Source: Isoetes taiwanensis
Lineage: Eukaryota; Streptophyta; Lycopodiopsida; Isoetales; Isoetaceae
Reading direction: 5' to 3'
Assembly (NCBI GenBank): GCA_021234155.1
Contig: JAJEKV010000059.1
Location: 1,876,182-1,940,181, forward strand
DNA length: 64,000 bases
Shown piece by piece: positions 1 to 9,675 of this stretch. The notes under the pieces were generated by a model. The model ran no database searches, was not told the origin of the DNA, and saw only the letters and a list, made by a program, of their open reading frames with translations. Made by a program: the position numbers and the translations under genes. Each line of letters starts with the position of its first letter. Position 1 is the stretch's first letter.

Positions 1-242
1 TGCTCATCCCTTTTTTCGGGCCCAAAAATTCCATGAAGCAGAACAATGAGGCTTTTTCGAACCCCTCAAGAAATGTGTCGTGATACTCTGTATTCATCTC
101 CAGTTTCAAAATTAGACAAAAGTATACTGGGTTGCCTAAAATCTTCTTGTCATCCAATTCAATGGGGAAATTTTGGAACTCTTTATGTTGGATTGATGGA
201 ACTGAAGAGCATCTGTAGCTACAGCGGAGCTAAACATGGTCA

Positions 243-266
243 ATAGGATTGCAAATTAAACGAGAG
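243..266 (+). repeat. Left terminal inverted repeat
   Basis: Pairs with the reverse complement of 8256-8279. The inner 20 bases differ at one position and the outer four at two. The candidate 6-bp duplication TGGTCA lies immediately outside at 237-242. The outer boundary was chosen because it makes that duplication abut both ends. Confidence 0.7.
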
Positions 267-619
267 TGTTATGCCGGCCTCGCTTCAAAGATTCCCTTTA
301 AAAACACTACTCTTTTAAAAGTGGGACATTTTTAAAAAAGTTCATCACTTTGGAAATCTGTACACTCTCGACATGCAATTTCTACCCCCCTGCAACTTTT
401 TAACTTCACATCTCTTGGCAAGGTTTGCCAAAAGTAGCTCTTTTTGATCATCGATGTTAATTTATAAAAGATTAAGTCTAAAGAACATCAAGCTAGAGGA
501 AGCTAAAAAACTTTCTGCACTTATTTTTGCAAAATATCTGAATTAGGCATATCAACATTCAACTATTTCAATCATTTGCACACTAAACCACATGGAAGTC
601 ATAATTTAACACAAGCAAA

Positions 620-3600
620 TTAAGTAAAGTCATATGTAATTTCATCATCATCATTTTTGCTTTGCTGACCACTCTCTTGCACTACTGATTTCTCCTTGTC
701 AGGTGACTTAGGCTTCTCTGTTGTTGCTTGTTCTTCTAGAACAACAACCTCAGCTACTTTTTTAAGCTCAACGAAAGTGGCTTCATCACTTAAGCAGCTC
801 GTAAGTGGAGGTTGCACCTCGGAAGACGTCAGCTTGGCAAAGTCTGAAGATGATTTGGCCCCAAGCTCTTGGTTCTCATCTGGAAGAGTTGGTAAGGCAG
901 CTAATCTTGTTTTTATAAAGTTGACGGCCTCTGCATCAATGTCCACTGCTACACAATTACGACCTTTTTTTAGTGCACAAGCAATTGTAGTACCAGAGCC
1001 AGAGAAAGCATCAAGCACCCAATCTCCTGGACGAGAAAACATATCCAGGAGATGGTTGATTAGCTTTTGTGGTTTTTGGTACTGGTTTACAACCCTGCCT
1101 TGTGCAGTAGGGTCCTGCAATTTCTGTAGAACGGCCGGAAATTCCAACACATTGGAAAAGTTTTGACAAGCAGCAGTGTTAAAATGATCCATGGTTCTTT
1201 TGCCATCAAAACTCCAATAAGCAACATGAAGATATTCGACCTTGCTCAACAGCCTTGGCCCTCCACCATGGTAGTTTATATTAGTTTTGTACCTGCACCA
1301 GAAACATTGGCAATTTAACAAAAGAAATCTTATTCTGGAATAAAAATGCATGACGTATCGTCTTAAGAAAACATTCAAACTAGACAAGTTTGGATGCGAG
1401 TAAGAAAATTACCAGACGAGGTTCTCAAATCCTGCTTGTGTAGGAGAGCTAAAGTGCTTAGCAAAATTTGACTCCACCAAATCAGCTTGCATGCTTGAAT
1501 GAAAGACTACCAACCGCCAATGCTTTGCTGTTGTCACTTCCTTGATGCCATTAATAAAATCATTGAACTCTAAATTTTTGAATGGTTCATCATCATAACG
1601 GCTGTCCTTTAGCTTAAACCCATAAGGAAGATCTGCAACTATAAGTGTAAAGTCTTGGGGCTTTACCAAGCCAGCAAGTCTTCTACAGTCACCCTGTTGG
1701 ATTGCATATAAATTATTTTGGTCAAACATTGTAAACTTTTCATAGTCAGAGGGAGCCACAGGGACCATAGCTCTTCTGGAAGCTAGTGTTCTTTCCTCCC
1801 TTTCTTCCCCGACTAAGTTCATGAAGCCCTCTGGCAAATCCTTGTTCTTCTTCTTATTCTGTGAAGAATTAATTTGTTGTGAGTCAACCAGCAGATTGCT
1901 TAAACAACAAGGCATATAAAAACATACCCAGCCTTCAAAGTTTGGAGCATATTGTGAAATCTTTTCATCAGTTGTCGAGCTAGGGTAAAGCTCTCTGCAT
2001 CTTTCCCAGGTCTCAATATTTAGTTGTTCCATTAAGCAAGTCTGGCAGGTAATAACATTTTTTTGGCTGCAGACATTCGGATGTTAGCTACTTTGTAAGC
2101 AAGCCAGAGAAATGCTAAACGGCACAAAATGAATACTTATTCCAGAATACAACAAAGTAAAACAGAGCATGGTAATCAGGTGCAATCAAGTCGATAAGTC
2201 ACAAATGTTTCTAAAGAACAAGTCACAAAACAAAGAACGTAAAGAACTGTATTCCAGAATAACTAAATTGTTTCCATAAAAACGTTTTTTCAAGAAATTT
2301 CACTTACTTGTGCATTTCCTTCGACATTTCCTCTAAAGTGAAGTCCTTATCCACAACTTTTTGCAGCAACCGTTCTAGCAACACATTGTCTGTAACACCT
2401 TGCAGTTCCCTCCAAACAGTAATGGTCATCTCCTTTTTGGGAACATCGGAACCTTTCTTCTTGTCCGAGACCTTCCCTTTAGTTTTGAGCTCCCCCCTTT
2501 CAAACATGTTAAATATTTCATTCTGCAACTCTCAAAGCTGTGAGGACAAGCAAGTTTTGTTAGCAACAAGGAACAAAGCACAAAACTAAGTCTATTCCGG
2601 AATAAAGAATGTGCTTACCCGACCATCCCTGAAGGCTAATTGAAACCAGTTGTCGTGGCAGATAAGTGACTGTCTTTTGTTTGCCTCATCATATTTGAGA
2701 CAGCACTCAATGGCACACGCTTCCTTTAGCTCCAAAGAACAAGCAGGCTTTTTTATGTCTTCTCCATACTTTTCCTTTAAAAATGAGGTACTCTCGCGGC
2801 ATGAAACGAATTTTATCGACGAAGCTCATCTTTAATTTATACTCATTGTCAGCATTGTGAGTGTTGGCAATGATCTTTGCTTCTTCATCAGTCAAACCAA
2901 CATAGACTGCACAAAGAACAGAGAGGTACCTAGGGTTGTAATTTTCATTGTACAATTGTCTCCTTGCTTTAAAACTATGATTTCCACCAAGCACGTAATG
3001 CAAGTAACTCTCTGCATTTTCTTTATCATAGTCATCAGGGCTTTCACATTGCTCTCTGTCCACTAAAACAACAAGAGGGGCCACATGTGCGTTCGGGTTG
3101 CTTCTAATTCGATCCTTAAGATTCCTCAGATGGTCCGCATAAATCTTTCTTACCTGAAGGGGTCTTTCACCAGCAGCATTTTTAGGAGGCAACTTCAAAC
3201 TTGTCACTGGAAGATAGATGACACCCTGCACATGCTTTTTTGCATTTATCTGTTCCACTCTCTCAGCAGTCTTGTCTACCTTCTTTTCTCTAATTGCAAT
3301 CCCAGGAGCCTTCCCTTTTCCTTTTGATCTTTTTCTTTGTTGCTCATCATCTGAATCATCTTCAACATCGACTCTTGCCAATACTCTCTTCTTCGGTTCC
3401 TTTGCAGCCACAGTATCCCTCGGCACGCTCATTCCAAGACGTAAGTCTGAAGTTGAAACATTTAAATCATCGTCATCAAGGCTATCGGGTTCAACCTCTT
3501 CTTCCTCTGAAGCACTGTAACTAAAGTCCTCACTTCGGGAACCACAAATAAATTGCAACAGCTGTAGTAAGGTCTGCTTCTTAAGATAGTGATTCAAGTA

Positions 3601-4367
3601 CTTGTAAAGATGATCAGGCATGACTCTGTCAAGTTTAAAGTAGTTGTCATCCAGAATCATAAACCCCTGAGTAGTTTTAATCGACAAGCGTCCACTCTCT
3701 CCAGACTCGGTGGCAGCAGAGCTAACCTCGTGAATTTGTCCGATGCAGACAAAATCAGCATCTGGTAGAAGGCTCCTTCCCCTTCGCTGTGCAACATGTA
3801 GGAAAGTAAGGGTGGAGTACTTGTTTCTGAAACCCCTGGTTATGTACCACTGGGTCTTTGGGTTCTCATAAATCTTAGGTGGAGCTGACGCTTCTACACG
3901 TGCTTGGGGATGAGGTGTACTAGACTGACCTTTGTGTTTTTTCTGCTGAGAGTCCTTTCTGTTAGACCTGCAACATTTAGAAAAAAATTGTAAGCAAGTA
4001 GCTTCAAAGAACAAAAATTTCAAGAGTCTCATTTATTTTGTTTTTAAAATGCATAAAATTAGCCTAGATTGCTGAAAATATGCTAAAAATATTCCTTAAA
4101 ACAACGAAAAACTAATCTTAACAGCTTCAATTTATCACAAGTTTTTGGCTAAAATTTAGGAAACATTTAGCTAAAAAGTACAAATTTTTGGAGACAAGGA
4201 GCCTAAATAAGTCAGTGTGTATTCCAGAATACACAGTGGTCCTCAGCAGAGAGCCAAAGTGTATTCCGGAATACACTTTGGCTCTTTGTGAGAACCATTG
4301 TGTATTCTGGAATACACTTATTGTACTAGTCTCCGTACCAAGGTGTGCGTCATGCTTACCTTTCCAT
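620..4367 (-). CDS. ParB-like domain fused to beta-class DNA methyltransferase (transposon accessory gene)
   Basis: Predicted DNA N6-adenine or N4-cytosine methyltransferase with an upstream ParB/sulfiredoxin-like domain. I read six exons with GT-AG borders and matching phases: 4367-4360, 3967-2619, 2522-2308, 2066-1928, 1858-1413 and 1292-620. Start ATG-GAA-AG joins across a perfect donor to a downstream exon. After a basic/acidic N-terminus comes the ParB-like core, with GVIYLPVTSLKLPP and GGNHSFKARRQLYNENY. The methyltransferase follows with catalytic motif IV as LIVADLPYGF, then the AdoMet-binding motif I DAFSGSGTT and GRNCVAVDID. The order IV before I defines the beta class. Exon lengths sum to 2830, one base too many. 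The reading frame shifts once near the T-run 2811-2814, so this copy may be inactive. ParB-methyltransferase fusions are known from phages and bacterial mobile elements; this one is spliced and therefore eukaryotic. Target and function are unknown. Confidence 0.82.
1331..2604. repeat. Four dispersed TATTC-YR-GAATA palindromes in or beside methyltransferase introns
   Basis: Copies of the 12-base core lie at 1331-1342 (TATTCTGGAATA), 2138-2149 and 2250-2261 (TATTCCAGAATA), and 2593-2604 (TATTCCGGAATA). All four fall in introns of the spliced model. They are shorter versions of the motif clustered at 4217-4633. Confidence 0.8.
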
Positions 4368-4633
4368 GGATTTGTCTATGTAAAGTGGAATACGGCTGCA
4401 CTAGGTTCCGTCGAAGGCGCTGGAGGCGGCGACTTGGGTTGTTAAAGCGGAATATACTACTGTGGCGCAAAAAATTTTCGTTTTAAAGGTGAGGTTACAC
4501 ACTTACAAGCTTTCTATGTGTAATAGAATACAATTCTGATAACGTACTTGCAATTGTGTATTCGAGAATACACTTTTGTATTCTGGAATACACTAAAGAA
4601 TTTTGGAATACACTATTGTATTCTGGAATACAG
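4217..4633. repeat. Cluster of GTGTATTC-YR-GAATACAC palindromes between the divergent genes
   Basis: Copies: 4217-4234 (centre CCAG), 4251-4284 (a perfect 34-bp palindrome, half-site GAGCCAAAGTGTATTCC), 4300-4317 (CTGG), 4556-4573 (CGAG), 4576-4593 (CTGG), a decayed copy near 4599-4613, and 4616-4633 (CTGG). The first three lie in intron 1 of the methyltransferase gene. The others lie just upstream of the transposase ATG at 4693. An array of palindromes beside a ParB-like gene recalls parS sites. Binding by the ParB-like protein, or regulation of both promoters, is inference. Confidence 0.88.
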
Positions 4634-4692
4634 TGTCACCATGCAAAAAAAAGGTGGTTACTAATTTTAGCTTTCTTCTTTCAGTTCTGACA

Positions 4693-7600
4693 ATGGCGGG
4701 TTCAATGTTCAACAAGCTTCCTCCACCATTCCAACCATCTGATTCATCAAATTCTGAAGGAACCACTGTTCAAACCAGGTTTTGCTGTGAGGGACGAACT
4801 TCTACAACCCCTACTTCTACAAGGTGCTTGCTCCACTTGGACGAAACGCCAAGTCCTTTAATAAGTAAACTGCCACAACCGTTTATCCCATCCCCAAGTC
4901 CACACGGGGAAACACCTCCTTTCTCAGCCACTCCTCCTGTTTCTACTAAACTTCCAGCACCTTTTGTTCCTTCCCCTGAAGTTGCAGAGGTACCACCTCA
5001 ACGATTTATTCAGAGTACACTACCCCCATCTTTTGTACATTCTTCTACTTCAATCACACACAAAAGGCCAGCAGATTTCTCTAAAGAATGTCAAATACTG
5101 CACAACTTCTCCTACCAAGATCTAGCTACAAACGAAGATAATGTTGCAGAGTTCCAGTCCACAACAAGGACGATGTTTGCAGCCACACCTCTTCAACATG
5201 ATGCTTCAACAAGTGCTGCCACAACAAGTTACAACCCTTCTCCTCCTTTCAATATTTGCCCTCCTCCATGTCCAGGCACAACATCACGTGGTCTTTTTTC
5301 TTCAAGCACACAACTGAACTCTCAAGAGGTCATCCCAAGAGTTGAACCTTCTTCAGATGATGACGACCTTGACCAAGTACAGCAACAAGGTTATGTGTTT
5401 TCTAACCAAGCTTCAAAGAAATTTAAGGTTGATTTAACCTTGCGTGCATGTTCCTCTGTAAGAAGAAAAAACCTCATGGACGAACAGAAGATGAGGAGAA
5501 TTTTGAGAATAAAATGCTGCTCAAAAAATTGCATCAGTAAATTTAACATGTCTGGACTTCGAGCAATTCGAGATACTTACAGTTCAATGTCTCTAGCAGA
5601 ACAAAATAGCTACTTAGCTTATCGTGTAAGACCAAACTACAACACCTTGCACTACATTAGTGGTGAAGAGGTCTGTCAAAAATGCTTCATGCTTGTTCAC
5701 TGTCTGGGCTCCACTAGAATGTCTCGAATACACAAAAGAATGGACAAGATCCCAGACATTAATTATCATTGTGGTCCGAGGAGAATTGTTACAATGCATG
5801 CACTGTCTGCTGTTTCTTGGATGGACAGATACTTTATAGAAACGTGTGAAAAGTTGCCAAACAGCGACATGTACCATTTATCAGACAACATCACAAAAAA
5901 AGATATTTTTCGAGAGTACAAAGAGACATGTGTCCAATCTCAACACATCTCTTATGCTCACTTTACTAGACTGTGGAAAAGTGAATTTGGCCTTGTGAAA
6001 ATACCCAGGAAGCACAGGATGCTTGTTTGCTCCAAATGTGCAGAATTAAAAAGTCAAAGAGAAATGGCTAAGACAGAATTAGAGAGAAGTAAGTTCATGT
6101 TTTGTTTTCAAAATTTCTTTTCCTTTTAAGTTGTTAACCAACTTCCTTCTTTAGACGTGGTGCAGCAGAATCTTGCTAGACGTCGTGAACAACAAGCAGC
6201 AGAAAGAAGAAAGCTTGCTAAGCACAGAAAAAAAGCTTTGGAACGTCCACTGCAATACATGTCAGTTGTGATTGACGGGATGGATCAGAAAAAGACTACC
6301 CTGCCTCATTTCCTGAACATTCCAAAAGATGTACCAGAAGAATGCTTTGTCAAAGTCCATCTTGTTGGAGCTATGGTCTTCAAAGGAAGTTTAAAGTGCA
6401 AAGTATTCTTGACATATCCTAACATACATGGTGATCCAAATCTCACTATCACCATACTAAATAGGGTACTGTGTGAACAAGACCAACTGCCTCCAGTTCT
6501 CTATCTGCAACTTGATAACACTACTAGGGAGAACAAGAACCAAACTCTCTTTGCATACCGTGCCATGCTAGTGGAACTTGGGATCTTCAAAAAAGTGAAG
6601 CTTGGATTCCTTCTTGTGGGGCACACTCATGATCAGATTGATCAAATGTTCAGCAGATTTTCTGTGCGTCTTCGTAGAAAAAGGGCATTCCGACTTCCTA
6701 CTCTTATTCGAGCTATTGAGGAGTCTTACACTCCAACACCTGTTGTTGAGCTGCTCCAAGAAACTGTAGATTTCAGAGAATTTGTCTTCTCCTCTCATTC
6801 CAACAGAGAACAAGCTGTACACAAGTTGAATGATCTAACTTTTCAACATCATGTCAAGTTTTTCATGAAGAGCGGTGAAAGCTTCTTACAAGGAAAGAGG
6901 TACGCCACAACTAAAGAATGGAGTCCATCAGAGGGATTGAGATTCCTCAAACTAGTTCCAGACAGTTCCTTAGTTGAACGTGCTGAACAGATGCCTCTTA
7001 AAAATCCTAAAGAGGCCAAGCAGAAGAAAAGTACTCCAGCTGCCTCCTTGAAAGCCATTGAGAGTGGAATCTCATTGGGCTTTAAGTATTTTACAGAAGA
7101 AGACCAGAACTGGTGGAAAAGTTTCTTTCTTGAACAAAAAATTGTCAATGAGAATTTATTCCTAAGACAGTTGAAGCAACCTTTTCAGTGGCCTAATTCC
7201 TTCTTCGAATCACAGAACCAGGCAGGTCCAAGCAGTGCCCCAGTAGTACTTCCAACAGTGGAAGATGAGGACCGAGTCATGTATCTTGGACCACGCCGAA
7301 GAAATGAGCCTGTGGGTAATATCACAGAAATTACTAAAGGTATGCTTATTGCTGTTCCAACTGTAGAGGATGACAAGGGTCGACCTTTTTGGATAGAAAA
7401 AGTAATAGACACGGTCAAAGAAGAGGGTTTAGTTACTAAACTTAAGATTCATTGGCTAGCAACACGTTCAGAAAATGCCTTTGAAGGAAGGTATGAGCTA
7501 GAAATGAGATCTCAAGGAAAAGGTAAGAAGTCAAAGAAGGTAGATTGCAGGGATGAGGTAAGCCTAAGTGAAGTGAGTATTTTGTGTTATAATTTTAAGT

Positions 7601-7848
7601 TAAGATCTGACAATCGTCTTCGATAGAGGACCATTAACTTACTAAAAAAAGCATGTAACTATGAGGAAGAAGAGGAAGAGGATGGCAATGCTTCACCATC
7701 TGTCGATAGTGATGAAGAAGACAACTCGAGTACTTCCTCAAGTGACAGTGAAAGAAGTGAAGGTGATGAAGATGGTATTAACGAAATAGATGATGACTTA
7801 GATCCCTCATTTATTGGTCCTCACACTTTACTGAACACTCCAAGGTAG
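4693..7848 (+). CDS. DUF7869-type transposase
   Basis: Likely transposase of the element. Three exons (4693-6088, 6155-7557, 7627-7848) with canonical splice sites give an open frame of about 1006 aa. The ATG at 4693 follows a CAG and is the first Met after the palindrome cluster. The N-terminal ~270 residues are proline- and serine-rich. A cysteine-rich region follows (KCCSKNCISKF, EEVCQKCF, LVCSKCAELK), typical of zinc-binding domains in this family. The second exon carries the DUF7869-like core: VVIDGMDQKK, then QLDNTTRENKNQ, then GFLLVGHTHDQIDQMFS. The spaced Asp and His/Asp residues resemble a DDE/RNase H active site. The C-terminus, encoded by the last exon, is highly acidic. No stops or frameshifts, so it may be functional. 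The family call is from motif recognition, not a search. Confidence 0.85.
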
Positions 7849-7858
7849 AGAACAAGTC

Positions 7859-7873
7859 TATTCCAGAATACAC
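7859..7873. repeat. Palindrome copy just after the transposase stop codon
   Basis: TATTCCAGAATACAC begins 11 bases after the transposase stop. Two imperfect AAGTGTAAATTTTG repeats follow at about 7886-7930. Both lie inside the element. The element's remaining sequence to the right end is AT-rich and I see no gene in it. Confidence 0.7.
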
Positions 7874-8255
7874 TTTACTTGCTAAGTGTAAATTTTGCAA
7901 ATACACTTTCCTCAACAAGTGTAAATTTTGTATGTAGTTCTAAATATTTTATTGTGAAATTTGAAAATACATGAACTTTTCTTACGGACTTTTCTTCAAT
8001 TATTTCTACAAATCAAATTCCCCTTGATTCAAATTTCTCTCTAAATATTTCTTTTCACGTGAAAATTTAGCTGTAAAAAAGTGTCACTTTTTGCTGGTAA
8101 TTTGCTCTTCCTGCAAAAAAAAATTGACAATTTTGGGGGGTTAAAACACAAAAAATCACCTCTGTTTTTGTATTTGACCTCATTTGACCCCCTTTTAGGC
8201 CAAAATACAGGGAATCTTTGGAGAATATTCCTTTTGCTCCCGTTTTGATGATTTC

Positions 8256-8279
8256 CTCTCGTTTAATATGCAATCATGT
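8256..8279 (-). repeat. Right terminal inverted repeat
   Basis: Inverted copy of the left end at 243-266, followed at 8280-8285 by TGGTCA, the same six bases that precede the left end. A further shared block at 8209-8220 (AGGGAATCTTTG) is the reverse complement of 286-297. Confidence 0.7.
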
Positions 8280-8520
8280 TGGTCATGGCATTTACAAAAT
8301 CGACGACTATGCTTAAAAGAGTTCAAAGATGAGCCATAACTGAACTTTTTCATAAATGTTTATATGCAGATGATTGCACTTCGTTTGGACAGATGGGGAG
8401 GCGCAAGAACCAACATAATGTATGCACAAGAACCCCCATAACCATGGATCAGACCCAAAGAGCCACCAAAGAAATTTCTAGCCATATCCCCCTGCAGATT
8501 TCCGCAAAGAATCAGCCCCG

Positions 8521-9675
8521 ATGCAGCCATGGCCGCAGGGAAAAAAGGAGGTAAAGTTTGCTCCCCTATTTCCATATTGTAGGGAAAAGAAAATTGGGCC
8601 TCCATTTCCGATCTAGCCAGTGACCCGCGACCGGCGGTACCGGCTAGACTGAAAATCGATCCTCAATTTCCTTCCACCATACATTGTTTCTCCTCAGGCT
8701 GAAACTATACCTGTTGAATGGGTTTTAAGCACTTACGTTGGCAAATTTTTGTTGTGCTATGATCGCCCATTAATTGGATCCAAATTCCTCAAGTTTAGGG
8801 ATATGTATTACCATCACAATACTAAACATGATGCTCAGAAAGAAGGTTTGATTCTGTCTATTACTCCACCCTCCTTGTCGGATGGTCCTTTGCCTTTTGT
8901 CCAGACTAAATTGATAATGTTGGATGGAACTGAAAAATTTCTATGCCAATTGTATTTGATAATAAGTATAGCAACATACTTGAGTTATAGGAAGTAACAT
9001 TGCCTAGTAAGACATCGTCTAAAAGGTTACAAATAGTTATGAATGACTAGGCTCATGCAACTGAAACCCTCTTTGGTTATCGCTCTTTAAAAGATGAACT
9101 AAATTGTGCGAAGATGTATGTGGTTTATCGCCCATAATGGATGATCGTGATACTGCCAAACCTGACACTTGTCCTGCATTCCTATGACTCATACCATCTC
9201 TAATTGCTGCCCTTCTTGAAAGATTGCAGAGATATCGTCAACATTTATCATCTCAGAATTGGTTCGTGCTGGACAAAATAACAGTCGTAAGTTGGTCACC
9301 TTAAGATAGCACGAACCAATTGTTTGAAATTTAATGAAGATCACGAATACGTTAACCTCTAGTTGGCAGGTGAATCCGATGGCTTCAGTTCTGGTAATCA
9401 TTGATGAAGAGGAAGAGAACTTTGATCCGGATTAATTCTTTGCCCAAGCGAAACTCAGAGTCTCAATGCATTTCTTCACCTGGATGTTGACCTGGATTTT
9501 TCTCTAGTTAGCCATATTGAAGAAATATATACAATTGAGCAGCTAGCCCTTCTGCGTAAATACAGTTTTGAGGATGGACTATTAGTTGAAGGTTTTTGTC
9601 ACAGGCCAAGAATTTGGAAAATAGAAGCAAGGTTTAAGAATCAAACAAAAACATTTATTTATATAAGAATTTAAC
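8521..9675 (+). pseudogene. Decayed gene of unknown function
   Basis: A plausible first exon, 8521-8550 (MQPWPQGKKE), joins in phase across GTAAAG...CTCCTCAG to coding-like sequence from 8698. That reads AETIPVEWVLSTYVGKFLLC and continues to about 8950. Further coding-like pieces (SLVSHIEEIYTIEQLALL, near 9500-9570) are split by several frame changes and stops. The composition looks coding but I recognise no family. It starts 236 bases beyond the right end of the first transposon. It could be a host gene remnant or part of an old mobile element. Confidence 0.4.

Larger units (their letters stand above)
243..8279. mobile_element. 8.0-kb TIR DNA transposon with DUF7869 transposase and ParB-methyltransferase
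   Basis: The ends are imperfect inverted repeats. Bases 247-266 read GATTGCAAATTAAACGAGAG, and the reverse complement of 8256-8275 matches 19 of 20. Including four outer bases on each side the match is 21 of 24. A second subterminal block, CAAAGATTCCCT, lies inverted at 286-297 and 8209-8220. TGGTCA directly abuts both ends (237-242 and 8280-8285) and is the candidate 6-bp target duplication. Inside are two divergent spliced genes and many copies of one palindrome. The transposase gene is open; the methyltransferase gene has one apparent 1-base frameshift. DUF7869 proteins have an RNase H-like appearance (from memory of the family), which fits a cut-and-paste element. The combination with a ParB-methyltransferase is not one I recognise. 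The gene pair and inverted ends are clear; the exact outer base is less so. Confidence 0.8.

Noticed and set aside
46..246. 66-aa open frame at the left edge
   Set aside because: No recognisable domain, and it runs into the transposon boundary. Probably chance or an unreadable fragment.
620..4367. Bacterial or phage contamination as the source of the ParB-methyltransferase
   Set aside because: The gene is cut by five GT-AG introns with matching phases and lies with a eukaryotic-type transposase between the same inverted repeats.
8360..8605. 81-aa minus-strand frame
   Set aside because: Overlaps the better-supported plus-strand exon at 8521-8550, has no known domain and no plausible splice partners.
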